DNA of 64,000 nt. It comes from Veillonella nakazawae. GTDB lineage: Bacteria; Bacillota; Negativicutes; Veillonellales; Veillonellaceae. This document shows positions 9,276 to 17,686 of the stretch, piece by piece. The notes under the pieces are model-generated. The model ran no database searches. It worked only from the letters and a program-made list of their open reading frames with translations, and was not told the DNA's origin. Within the stretch, counting starts at the first letter, position 1. Every line of letters starts with the position of its first letter. The position numbers were made by a program, and so were the translations under genes. The stretch lies in NCBI RefSeq assembly GCF_013393365.1, contig NZ_AP022321.1, positions 840,001-904,000 on the forward strand, read 5' to 3'.

Positions 9276-10307
9276 ATGGATACTCAAATTATTACAAATC
9301 CATCAGAACAAGAGCTAGATATGCTTGCTCGTGCTTTGCGTAATGGTGAATTGGTGTCCATTCCTACAGAAACTGTATATGGACTCGGTGCTAATGGCCT
9401 TGATCCAGAGGCAATGGATAAAATCTATGCTGCGAAAGGTCGTCCTTCAGATAATCCCCTTATTTTGCATGTTCCTAATAGTGAAAGTATAAAACCTTTA
9501 GTAACAGAGGTTTCAAAGACGGCACAACTATTAATGGATACGTTTTGGCCAGGGCCATTAACGATTACATTGCCTAAATCTGATTTAGTGCCAGATCGTG
9601 CTACTGGTGGATTACCTCGCGTGGCATTGCGGTGCCCTGATCATAAGGTGTGCCGTGCATTATTAGAACGCGCTGGTGTACCTGTAGCAGCGCCTAGTGC
9701 TAATATATCTGGTCGTCCAAGTCCTACAACGGCACAAGATGTTTACCATGATATGAAGGGCCGTATTTCCTACATTTTAGATGCTGGTCCATGTACGATT
9801 GGTGTAGAGTCAACTGTAGTGGAAGTACATGATGATAAGGTCATTATATTGAGACCAGGCGGAATTACAAAAGCACAGCTTGAAAATGTTGTGTCTGCGG
9901 TTGAATATGATACTGCTCTCGTTAATGCTACAACTAAGCCTAAAGCTCCTGGTATGAAGTATACCCATTATGCTCCTGATGCACCTATGACAGTTGTTGT
10001 AGGTAGTCCAGAGCGGGTGGCAAGTACTTTTAAAGAGCTTTCAGAGGGGATAGAAGGTCCTATAGGTTGTTTAGTGAGTCATGAAACGTATAACCTTATG
10101 AAAGAGGATACACGCTTTATATTCCATTGTTTTGGCAACTATGGTGATGCCTTATCATTAGGCCATGACTTTTATAAAAGCCTATTATATTTTAATGAAA
10201 ATCATGTTGCCTTAATCTTGGCAGAAGGTGTTGATGACGACGGTTTTGGTGTTGCCATTATGAACCGCATGGAAAAGGCCTCGAGTCATCATATCATTTA
10301 TAAGTAA
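9276..10307 (+). CDS. tsaC: Threonylcarbamoyl-AMP synthase (Sua5/YwlC type)
   Basis: Forms threonylcarbamoyl-AMP from threonine, bicarbonate and ATP, the first step of t6A37 modification of ANN-decoding tRNAs. The 343-residue protein is the long Sua5 form: an N-terminal YrdC domain with IPTETVYGLG, KGRPSDNPL and APSANISGRPSPT, then a linker containing the PGMKYTHYAP segment and a C-terminal Sua5 domain. The ATG at 9276 follows GAGGG at 9266-9270; an ATG four codons upstream overlaps prmC. It is the last gene of the prfA operon, and ywlE downstream has its own promoter. Confidence 0.95.
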   Translation: MDTQIITNPSEQELDMLARALRNGELVSIPTETVYGLGANGLDPEAMDKIYAAKGRPSDNPLILHVPNSESIKPLVTEVSKTAQLLMDTFWPGPLTITLPKSDLVPDRATGGLPRVALRCPDHKVCRALLERAGVPVAAPSANISGRPSPTTAQDVYHDMKGRISYILDAGPCTIGVESTVVEVHDDKVIILRPGGITKAQLENVVSAVEYDTALVNATTKPKAPGMKYTHYAPDAPMTVVVGSPERVASTFKELSEGIEGPIGCLVSHETYNLMKEDTRFIFHCFGNYGDALSLGHDFYKSLLYFNENHVALILAEGVDDDGFGVAIMNRMEKASSHHIIYK

Positions 10308-10349
10308 ATTTACTGAAATAAAAATGTCCACTGATAATAGAAATATGTC

Positions 10350-10377
10350 TTTACATATTGGATGAATTTGCTATAAT
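10350..10377 (+). promoter_or_regulatory. Promoter of the ywlE-rpiB-glyA run
   Basis: TTTACA at 10350-10355 and consensus TATAAT at 10372-10377 with 16 bases between, about 42 bases ahead of the ywlE start. Confidence 0.75.
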
Positions 10378-10385
10378 GTATAAAG

Positions 10386-10404
10386 TAATCACAAAATGTG
10401 ATTA
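10386..10404. repeat. 8-bp inverted repeat at the expected transcript start of ywlE
   Basis: TAATCACA and TGTGATTA are separated by three A. The repeat lies 9 bases after the -10 box, where a repressor site or a 5'-terminal mRNA hairpin would be effective. The half-site orientation is opposite to the CRP/FNR type TGTGA-N6-TCACA. Confidence 0.5.
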
Positions 10405-10419
10405 AGTAAGGATGTTATT

Positions 10420-10866
10420 ATGAATATTTTATTTGTATGTACCGGTAATACTTGCCGTAGCCCTATGGCTGAAGGTATTACACGGGCCCTTGCAGCGGAG
10501 CAACATAAGGATGTGACGACTGTATCAGCTGGTCTATTTGCCGCCTATGGAGCAAAACCAACTGAACAAGCCATAGAAGCCGTCCGTTCCATTGCAGATA
10601 TTTCTGATCATGAATCGAGACCATTGACGATGGAGCTCGTTAATGCAGCAGATCTTATCATTGGTATGACGAAAGATCACAAATCTGTACTACTTCGCCA
10701 ATTCCCGTTTGAGGAAGGTAAAATCAAAACGATTTCCGAGTGGGGTGGTCAAGATGGTGATGTTACGGACCCATATGGGTCTGATCAAACCGTATATAAT
10801 CAATGTGCGGAACAAATTTATCACTTAGTAGAGGCTGGTCTTACATCAGTGCCTCAGAAGGCGTAG
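10420..10866 (+). CDS. ywlE: Low-molecular-weight phosphatase, YwlE-type (protein-arginine phosphatase)
   Basis: A 148-residue LMW-PTP fold enzyme. The P-loop FVCTGNTCRSPMAEG holds the nucleophilic cysteine and arginine. The threonine after GN is the residue that in Bacillus YwlE favours phosphoarginine over phosphotyrosine. The general-acid aspartate is in DPYGSD. The gene order ywlE-rpiB-glyA-upp also matches Bacillus. It would therefore reverse protein-arginine phosphorylation, but no McsB-type kinase lies in the window, so the substrate remains inferred. Confidence 0.85.
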   Translation: MNILFVCTGNTCRSPMAEGITRALAAEQHKDVTTVSAGLFAAYGAKPTEQAIEAVRSIADISDHESRPLTMELVNAADLIIGMTKDHKSVLLRQFPFEEGKIKTISEWGGQDGDVTDPYGSDQTVYNQCAEQIYHLVEAGLTSVPQKA

Positions 10867-10877
10867 GAGATGAAATT

Positions 10878-11315
10878 ATGAAAGTTGCAATTGGTTGTGA
10901 TCATGGCGGATTAAATTTAAAAGCATCCGTTAAGGAATTGTTAAATGCATTGGGACATGAAGTAGAGGATTTTGGTTGTCATACACCTGATTCTTGCGAC
11001 TATCCTGATATTGCTGTACCTGTAGCAAATGCAGTCGTATCTGGTCAAGCAGACAGAGGTATTTTGATTTGTGGTACTGGTATTGGTATCGGTATTGCAG
11101 CAAATAAGATTGCAGGTATTCGCGCTGCTCTTTGTCATGATACATTCTCTGCTCATGCATGTCGTGAACATAATGACGCTAATATTCTCACAATGGGGGA
11201 ACGCGTTATTGGTCCGGGCCTAGCTAATGATATTGTTGCCATCTTTATGAAAACAGAGTTCGAAGGTGGCCGTCACGCACGCCGTGTAGAGAAAATTAAA
11301 ACATTAGAGAAGTAA
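10878..11315 (+). CDS. rpiB: Ribose-5-phosphate isomerase B
   Basis: Interconverts ribose 5-phosphate and ribulose 5-phosphate in the pentose phosphate pathway. The 145-residue protein opens with MKVAIGCDHGGLNLK and carries ICGTGIGIGIAANK with the active-site cysteine, followed by HDTFSAHACREHNDAN, all typical of the RpiB/LacAB family. A longer in-frame reading starts inside ywlE, but AGGAG at 10865-10869 fixes the ATG at 10878. It lies 11 bases after ywlE and is probably co-transcribed with it. Confidence 0.96.
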   Translation: MKVAIGCDHGGLNLKASVKELLNALGHEVEDFGCHTPDSCDYPDIAVPVANAVVSGQADRGILICGTGIGIGIAANKIAGIRAALCHDTFSAHACREHNDANILTMGERVIGPGLANDIVAIFMKTEFEGGRHARRVEKIKTLEK

Positions 11316-11360
11316 TACATCATTACCTATATATATTCGTTTTGCACGAGGAGGATACTC

Positions 11361-12593
11361 ATGAGTTTCTTAGAAAAACAAGACCCTAATATTCAAGCTG
11401 TTATCAATCAAGAATTAGCACGCCAACGCGATAAATTAGAAATGATCGCTTCTGAAAACTTTGTTTCTCAAGCCGTAATGGAAGCTCAAGGTAGCGTATT
11501 AACTAACAAATATGCAGAAGGGTATCCTGGTAAACGTTATTATGGCGGTTGTGAAAATGTTGATGTTATCGAAACATTAGCTATTGAACGAGCAAAACGC
11601 TTGTTCGGTGCAGAACATGCCAACGTACAACCTCACTCTGGTTCTCAAGCAAACTTTGGTGTGTATTTTGCATTATTACAACCAGGTGATACTATTGTGG
11701 GAATGAATTTGTCCCATGGCGGTCATTTAACTCATGGTTCTCCTGTTAACGTATCTGGTACATATTTTAATGTAGTACCTTACGGTGTAGATGCAGAAAC
11801 TCAACAAATCGATTATGATGAGTTCCGTAAAATCGTTTTAGAAGCAAAACCTAAATTGATTATCGCTGGTGGTAGTGCTTATAGCCGTCAAATTGACTTC
11901 AAAAAAATGGCTGATGTAGCTCATGAAGTTGATGCTATCTTCATGGTAGATATGGCTCACTTCGCAGGCCTTGTAGCAGCAGGTTTACATCCAAATCCTG
12001 TAGAATATGCTGATATCGTTACTACAACGACTCATAAAACATTACGTGGTCCTCGTGGCGGTATGATTCTTTGCAAAGAAAAATATGCAAAAGCAATCGA
12101 CAAAGCTATCTTCCCTGGCATTCAAGGTGGTCCTTTGATGCATGTTATCGCTGCTAAAGCTGTAGCATTTGGTGAAGCATTACAACCTGAGTTTAAAGTA
12201 TATGCACAACAAGTTATTGATAATGCAAAAGCATTGGCTGCTGCATTGCAAGAAAAAGGCTTAACAATTGTTTCTGGCGGTACAGATACTCACGTTATGC
12301 TTGTAGATGTTCGCAATACTGGTTTAACAGGTAAAGAAGCAGAACACTTACTTGATGAAGTAGGCATTACATGTAATAAGAATACAATTCCATTTGATCC
12401 AGCTAGCCCATTTGTAACAAGTGGTATCCGTCTTGGTACACCAGCTCTTACAACACGTGGCTTACAAGTAAAAGATATGGAAGAAATTGCAGATATCATT
12501 GCAACTGTTCTTAAAAATCCTGAAGATAAAGCAATTCATGAAGAAGCAAGCAAACGTGTGGCAGCACTTTGTAAAGCGTATCCTTTATACTAA
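11361..12593 (+). CDS. glyA: Serine hydroxymethyltransferase
   Basis: PLP enzyme converting serine and tetrahydrofolate to glycine and 5,10-methylene-THF, the main supply of one-carbon units. The 410-residue length is standard. Recognisable blocks are [38 protein letters not shown] and the PLP lysine in [21 protein letters not shown] precedes the ATG. It probably shares the ywlE promoter, since only 45 bases separate it from rpiB, and it ends at a terminator. Confidence 0.99.
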   Translation: MSFLEKQDPNIQAVINQELARQRDKLEMIASENFVSQAVMEAQGSVLTNKYAEGYPGKRYYGGCENVDVIETLAIERAKRLFGAEHANVQPHSGSQANFGVYFALLQPGDTIVGMNLSHGGHLTHGSPVNVSGTYFNVVPYGVDAETQQIDYDEFRKIVLEAKPKLIIAGGSAYSRQIDFKKMADVAHEVDAIFMVDMAHFAGLVAAGLHPNPVEYADIVTTTTHKTLRGPRGGMILCKEKYAKAIDKAIFPGIQGGPLMHVIAAKAVAFGEALQPEFKVYAQQVIDNAKALAAALQEKGLTIVSGGTDTHVMLVDVRNTGLTGKEAEHLLDEVGITCNKNTIPFDPASPFVTSGIRLGTPALTTRGLQVKDMEEIADIIATVLKNPEDKAIHEEASKRVAALCKAYPLY

Positions 12594-12652
12594 TCTATTA
12601 GATTAATTATAACAATTACATATTTGTAGTCCTATAAACCTATAAGTAGCAT

Positions 12653-12692
12653 AAAAGGGGTGTGCCTAGGCATATCCCTTTTAATATTTTTA
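12653..12692 (+). terminator. Intrinsic terminator after glyA
   Basis: A long stem AAAAGGG...CCCTTTT, continuing with G-U-containing pairs to a GCC-TA-GGC tip, is followed by TTAATATTTTTAT. Confidence 0.8.
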
Positions 12693-12759
12693 TGGCATGA
12701 TTTATCAATCTGTGATAGAGTAAATATGAATATTAAATGGATACCGATAGGGTATGTAA

Positions 12760-13407
<648 letters not shown>

Positions 13408-13419
13408 TATAATCATATA

Positions 13420-13475
13420 AAACGACATAATTTAGGTACAAAGTCGTATAAAATATCTAAATTATGTCGTTTTCT
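13420..13475 (+). terminator. Intrinsic terminator after upp (long stem, large loop)
   Basis: A perfect 16-bp stem (AAACGACATAATTTAG / CTAAATTATGTCGTTT) encloses a 21-base loop and leads into TTTCTCC. The stem is unusually long, and the loop contains a second AAAGTCGT copy of the stem's core. Confidence 0.75.
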
Positions 13476-13486
13476 CCTATAAAGTC

Positions 13487-13515
13487 TTGAATAAAATCTA
13501 CATAGGGTATACAAT
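13487..13515 (+). promoter_or_regulatory. Promoter of the cggR-gap operon
   Basis: TTGAAT at 13487-13492 and TACAAT at 13510-13515 with a 17-base spacer. The CggR-like operator begins 30 bases downstream, the same promoter-then-operator arrangement as in Bacillus. Confidence 0.75.
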
Positions 13516-13545
13516 ACAGATGTAAAAGTATTTTTTTATTTTAGG

Positions 13546-13581
13546 TGGGACGAATTTTGTTCACATGGGACGAAAAACGAT
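13546..13581 (+). promoter_or_regulatory. CggR operator (two direct repeats)
   Basis: The sequence reads TGGGAC-N6-TGTT-N4-TGGGAC-N6-CGAT. In Bacillus subtilis the CggR operator is CGGGAC-N6-TGTC-N4-CGGGAC-N6-TGTC, so the half-site spelling is close and the spacing is identical. It lies between the promoter and the cggR start, where bound repressor would block elongation until a sugar phosphate (fructose 1,6-bisphosphate in Bacillus) relieves it. Confidence 0.85.
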
Positions 13582-13614
13582 TCATACAATCCCAACGGGT
13601 AAAGGAGGGACCCG

Positions 13615-14640
13615 ATGAACGAGTTTCTAATGATATGTGAACGTATTGTTCCTGAAATCGTTAGTGTATTAAAGGAGCGATACAAAATATTAAACCACCT
13701 AGTTTATGAAGAGCCTATAGGCCGTAGGACATTAGCTACTGCAACGGACCTTCCAGAGCGAACCGTACGAAGTCATATTGAGTTAATGCGTGCTAATGGT
13801 CTTGTAGACATTTATAAACCAGGGATTTTTCTCACTGATGAGGGACATGCAATTGTTCCAAAGTTGCGAAATTTTTTAAATGAATTAGATCGTATTAACG
13901 AGCTAGAACATCGATTGACTGAAGCACTTCATATCGATAGGGTTATCATTACGCCTACAGAAGGAACGTTGATGGTTAAAAAGTTAGGTTTTGCAGCAGC
14001 AAAGCTATTACAGGAATTATTAGAACCTGACTCTGTAGTTGCTATCAGTGGTGGTAGTACAATGGCTGCAGTAGCTGAAGAGATGCCTGTATTACCATTT
14101 AATCCTATTGTTGTACCTGCCCGTGGGGGCGTTGGTGAGGTAGTTGAATATCAAGCTAACGTAATTGCTTCAGTGCTAGCTGAACGACTTCGTGGGACCT
14201 ATAAAATGCTCCATTTACCTGATGGGCTTTCACAAGACTCATTGCATATGCTCATGACTTGTGAACCTCAAATTAAGGAAATTGGGGATCTCATTAGTAG
14301 GACTGACGTATTGTTGTTTGGTATTGGTACAGCTATGCGTATGGCGGATCAGCGCCATATAGCTGATGATGTGCGTAAGCAGTTAGTAGATAATCATGCT
14401 GTTGGCGAAGCTCTTGGTCAATATTGCGATATAGATGGTAAGTTGATTTACTCCACTAATAATATTGGGTTATCACTTCCGGATGTTGCAAAAATTCCAA
14501 ATGTGATTGCTGTGGCTGGTGGCCAAGACAAATCGAGTGCCATTATTGGTGTTATGAGAGCTTGTCAAAAAGGCATACTTATCATTGATGAGCAAGCTGC
14601 AGAAGGTATGCGTCAATTGTTACAAATTTCAGCGTTATAA
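13615..14640 (+). CDS. cggR: Central glycolytic genes regulator (SorC/DeoR family)
   Basis: A 341-residue repressor with an N-terminal winged helix (residues about 18-80, including the recognition-helix region LPERTVRSHIELMRANGLV) and a C-terminal sugar-phosphate-binding domain of the SorC type (VAISGGSTMAAVAEEM, VPARGGVGEVVEYQAN, LFGIGTAMRMADQR, VAVAGGQDKSSAI). It sits first in the operon ahead of gap, as CggR does in Bacillus, and its own leader holds a matching operator, so it is expected to autoregulate and to control gap-pgk-tpiA-gpmI. AAAGGAGGG precedes the ATG. Confidence 0.93.
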   Translation: MNEFLMICERIVPEIVSVLKERYKILNHLVYEEPIGRRTLATATDLPERTVRSHIELMRANGLVDIYKPGIFLTDEGHAIVPKLRNFLNELDRINELEHRLTEALHIDRVIITPTEGTLMVKKLGFAAAKLLQELLEPDSVVAISGGSTMAAVAEEMPVLPFNPIVVPARGGVGEVVEYQANVIASVLAERLRGTYKMLHLPDGLSQDSLHMLMTCEPQIKEIGDLISRTDVLLFGIGTAMRMADQRHIADDVRKQLVDNHAVGEALGQYCDIDGKLIYSTNNIGLSLPDVAKIPNVIAVAGGQDKSSAIIGVMRACQKGILIIDEQAAEGMRQLLQISAL

Positions 14641-14698
14641 ATGAGGTTAGTAGTTAAATATTTTGTTAGAATATTTTTGTTATTAGGAGGATCTAACA

Positions 14699-15709
14699 AT
14701 GGCAGTAAAAGTTGGTATTAACGGTTTTGGTCGTATTGGTAAATGTGTAGTACGTGCAGCGATTAACAATCCTGATGTAGAAGTTGTAGCAATCAATGCT
14801 ACTGGCGATAATGAAGGTACTGCATTATTATTAAAATACGACTCTGTTCATGGCACAATTCCTAACGAAGTAACATTCGATGAAGACAACATTTATGTTG
14901 ATGGTAAAAAAATTCGCGTATTCCATGACCGCGATGCTTCTAAATTGCCTTGGTCTGAAGAAGGCGTAGAAATCGTTATGGAATGTACAGGTAAATACCG
15001 CGATGCAGAAGAAGCAAAAGTTCATTTAAATCAACCTACAGTTAAAAAAGTATTGATTTCTGCACCTGGTAAAAACGAAGACTTAACTATGGTTATGGGT
15101 GTTAACCAAGATATGTACGATCCTGCAAAACATCATATTATTTCTAATGCATCTTGTACAACAAATTGCTTGGCTCCATTCGCTAAAGTATTATGCGATG
15201 AATTCGGCATTAAACGTGGCATGATGACAACTATTCATTCCTATACTAATGACCAAAAAATTCTTGATGCACGTCATAAAGACCCTCGCCGTGCTCGTGC
15301 AGCAGCTATGTCTATCATCCCTACAACTACTGGTGCAGCAAAAGCTGTTGCTAAAGTATTGCCTCAATTAAAAGGTAAATTAGATGGCTTTGCATTGCGT
15401 GTTCCAACTCCTGACGTATCTGCTACAGATCTTGTTTGCGAACTTGAAAAACCTGCAACTAAAGAAGAAATCAATGAAGCATTCCGCAAAGCAGCTGCTG
15501 GCGAATTAAAAGGTATCTTAGGTGTATCTGATGTGCCATTAGTATCTTGTGACTTCAGCTCCGATCCACGTAGCTCCATTGTTGACGCTGATTTAACAAT
15601 GGTTATGGATGGCAATATGGTAAAAGTTGTTTCTTGGTATGATAACGAATGGGGTTACTCCGAACGTCTTATCGACATGGCAGCATTCGTAGCAAGCAAA
15701 GGCTTATAA
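14699..15709 (+). CDS. gap: Glyceraldehyde-3-phosphate dehydrogenase, residues suggest NADP use
   Basis: Phosphorylating GAPDH, 336 residues, with the Rossmann start KVGINGFGRIGK and the catalytic cysteine in SNASCTTNCLAP (residue 153). Two cofactor positions differ from NAD-specific glycolytic enzymes. After VVAIN there is Ala34 where NAD enzymes have Asp (the Asp32 position). The Leu-Pro pair at standard positions 187-188 is Ala191-Arg192 (KILDARHKD). Loss of the Asp and of Leu-Pro is what distinguishes NADP-using GAPDHs such as Bacillus GapB and the cyanobacterial/chloroplast form. It is co-transcribed with cggR. An NADP-preferring, gluconeogenic role is inferred. Confidence 0.95.
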   Translation: MAVKVGINGFGRIGKCVVRAAINNPDVEVVAINATGDNEGTALLLKYDSVHGTIPNEVTFDEDNIYVDGKKIRVFHDRDASKLPWSEEGVEIVMECTGKYRDAEEAKVHLNQPTVKKVLISAPGKNEDLTMVMGVNQDMYDPAKHHIISNASCTTNCLAPFAKVLCDEFGIKRGMMTTIHSYTNDQKILDARHKDPRRARAAAMSIIPTTTGAAKAVAKVLPQLKGKLDGFALRVPTPDVSATDLVCELEKPATKEEINEAFRKAAAGELKGILGVSDVPLVSCDFSSDPRSSIVDADLTMVMDGNMVKVVSWYDNEWGYSERLIDMAAFVASKGL

Positions 15710-15722
15710 TCGGGAGGCTTTG

Positions 15723-16901
15723 ATGAAACAAACAATCGAAGGTTTACAAGTAGATAATAAAACAGTATTTGTTCGTGTTGATTTTAATGTTCCTATGAAA
15801 GACGGTGTCATCACTGATGATACTCGTATTCGTAGTGCATTACCTACTATCAATTATTTAATTGAAAAAGGGGCAAAGGTAATTCTTGCTTCTCACTTTG
15901 GTCGTCCAAAAGGGGAACGCAAACCTGAAATGTCTTTGGCACCATGTGCAAAACATTTATCTGAGCTTATCAACAAGCCAGTAGCATTCGTAGATGACTG
16001 CATTGGCCCTAAGGTTGAAGAGGCTGTAAAAGCATTACAACCAGGCGATGTATTGATGCTTGAAAACTTGCGTTACCATAATGAAGAAACTAAAAACGAC
16101 CCTGAATTTGCTAAACAATTGGCATCTCTTGCTGATGTAGCAATCAATGATGCATTCGGTGTATCTCACCGAAATGCAGCATCCGTAGTTGGTATTGCTG
16201 ACTATATCCCTATGGCAGCAGGTTTCTTGCTCAAAAAAGAAATTGATGCATTAAGTGCAGCTGTAGTTCATCCTAAAACACCTATGGCAGCTATTATCGG
16301 CGGTGCTAAGGTAACAGATAAAATTTCTGTCATTTCAAACCTTTTGCCTAAAGTGGATGTAATGATTATCGGCGGTGGTATGGCAAATGCTTTCATAAAA
16401 GCACAAGGCTGCAACATTGGTAGCTCTTTATTTGAAGAAGGTCAAGAAGCTATTGCTACAGATCTTGTTATGGAAGCTCGCGTAGCAGGTGCTAAATTAT
16501 TGACACCTATCGATGCTGTAGTAGCTGATGCTTTCAGCAACGACGCAAACACTAAAATCGTTGACGTTGAAAATATTGAAGATGGGTGGATGATTCTAGA
16601 TATTGGTCCTAAAACACGGGAGCTCTATGTAGAAGCATTGGCGCCAATGAAGACTATTATTTGGAATGGTCCTATGGGCGTATTTGAAATGGAAAACTTT
16701 GCAGCTGGTACTAATGCAGTAGCAAAAGCTGTAGCTGAATCCGATGCGATGACTATCGTTGGTGGTGGCGACTCTGTAGCGGCTATTGAAAAAAGTGGCT
16801 TAGCAGATAAAATTAGCCATATCTCCACAGGTGGTGGTGCATCTTTAGAATTCTTAGAAGGCAAAATTCTACCAGGTATTGCTGCATTGTCTGAGGCATA
16901 A
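15723..16901 (+). CDS. pgk: Phosphoglycerate kinase
   Basis: Reversible transfer of phosphate between 1,3-bisphosphoglycerate and ADP. The 392-residue, two-domain protein has the N-terminal FVRVDFNVPMKDG, the substrate arginines in SHFGRPKG and LRYHNEE, the ATP-binding GGAKVTDKI and MIIGGGMA, and GGGDSVAAI with STGGGASLEFLEG at the C-terminus. The start is the ATG at 15723 after GGGAGG at 15712-15717; the preceding in-frame TTG at 15720 is ignored. It lies 13 bases after gap and one base before tpiA. Confidence 0.98.
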   Translation: MKQTIEGLQVDNKTVFVRVDFNVPMKDGVITDDTRIRSALPTINYLIEKGAKVILASHFGRPKGERKPEMSLAPCAKHLSELINKPVAFVDDCIGPKVEEAVKALQPGDVLMLENLRYHNEETKNDPEFAKQLASLADVAINDAFGVSHRNAASVVGIADYIPMAAGFLLKKEIDALSAAVVHPKTPMAAIIGGAKVTDKISVISNLLPKVDVMIIGGGMANAFIKAQGCNIGSSLFEEGQEAIATDLVMEARVAGAKLLTPIDAVVADAFSNDANTKIVDVENIEDGWMILDIGPKTRELYVEALAPMKTIIWNGPMGVFEMENFAAGTNAVAKAVAESDAMTIVGGGDSVAAIEKSGLADKISHISTGGGASLEFLEGKILPGIAALSEA

Positions 16902-16902
16902 T

Positions 16903-17673
16903 ATGAGAAAACCCATTATTGCAGGAAATTGGAAAATGAATGGCACCATTGCGTCTGGATCAATTCTGATCGAAGCGTTTAACAGCGTGTTACAAGATAT
17001 GGAATTATCCTGTGATGTAGTTGTTTGCCCGCCTTTCACAGCTATTGAACGTGCTGTAGCACTAACAAGAGATACAGCTATTGAAGTAGGCGCACAAACT
17101 ATGGATTATCATGATGCTGGTGCATTCACTGGTGAGATTTCACCACTTATGCTTACAGAGGTAGGCGTCAATTATGTTATTATTGGTCACTCTGAACGCC
17201 GTGAATATTATGGTGAAACAGATGAGACGGTAAATGCAAAAATCAAAAGTGCATTTCACCATAATTTGACTCCTATTGTCTGTGTTGGTGAAAGTTTAGA
17301 ACAACGTGAATCTGGTCATACTCTAGACTGGATTACGTCTCAACTTAAAGGGGCTCTGGTTGACGTTCCAAAGGAACAAGTTAGTCAATTGATTATTGCG
17401 TACGAACCAATTTGGGCTATAGGGACTGGAAAAACAGCAACCGCTGATCAAGCAGAAGAAGTATGTAAAGAAATTCGCGAGTATATTCGCTCTTTGTACG
17501 ATGATGAAACTGCTGATGCCGTGCGTATCCAATATGGTGGTAGTGTTAAATCCGAAAATGCCCGTGAAATCCTTGGGGAACCAAATATTGATGGTGCCCT
17601 TGTAGGTGGTGCATCCTTAGTAGTTGATGAATTTATTGATATTATTAAAGCGGCGAATCAAGTAAGCGCTTAA
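16903..17673 (+). CDS. tpiA: Triosephosphate isomerase
   Basis: Interconverts dihydroxyacetone phosphate and glyceraldehyde 3-phosphate. The 256-residue TIM barrel contains AGNWKMNG (catalytic lysine), IIGHSERREYY (catalytic histidine) and the signature AYEPIWAIGTG with the catalytic glutamate, plus IQYGGSVK and GALVGGASL for phosphate binding. The ATG follows the pgk stop by one base, so translation is coupled. An in-frame ATG at 16879 lies inside pgk and would add residues foreign to the family. Confidence 0.98.
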   Translation: MRKPIIAGNWKMNGTIASGSILIEAFNSVLQDMELSCDVVVCPPFTAIERAVALTRDTAIEVGAQTMDYHDAGAFTGEISPLMLTEVGVNYVIIGHSERREYYGETDETVNAKIKSAFHHNLTPIVCVGESLEQRESGHTLDWITSQLKGALVDVPKEQVSQLIIAYEPIWAIGTGKTATADQAEEVCKEIREYIRSLYDDETADAVRIQYGGSVKSENAREILGEPNIDGALVGGASLVVDEFIDIIKAANQVSA

Positions 17674-17686
17674 TATGAGGTTAAAA

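Noticed and set aside
10386..10404. CRP/FNR-type binding site
   Set aside because: The half sites are in the opposite orientation (TCACA before TGTGA) and the spacing is 3 rather than 6 bases.
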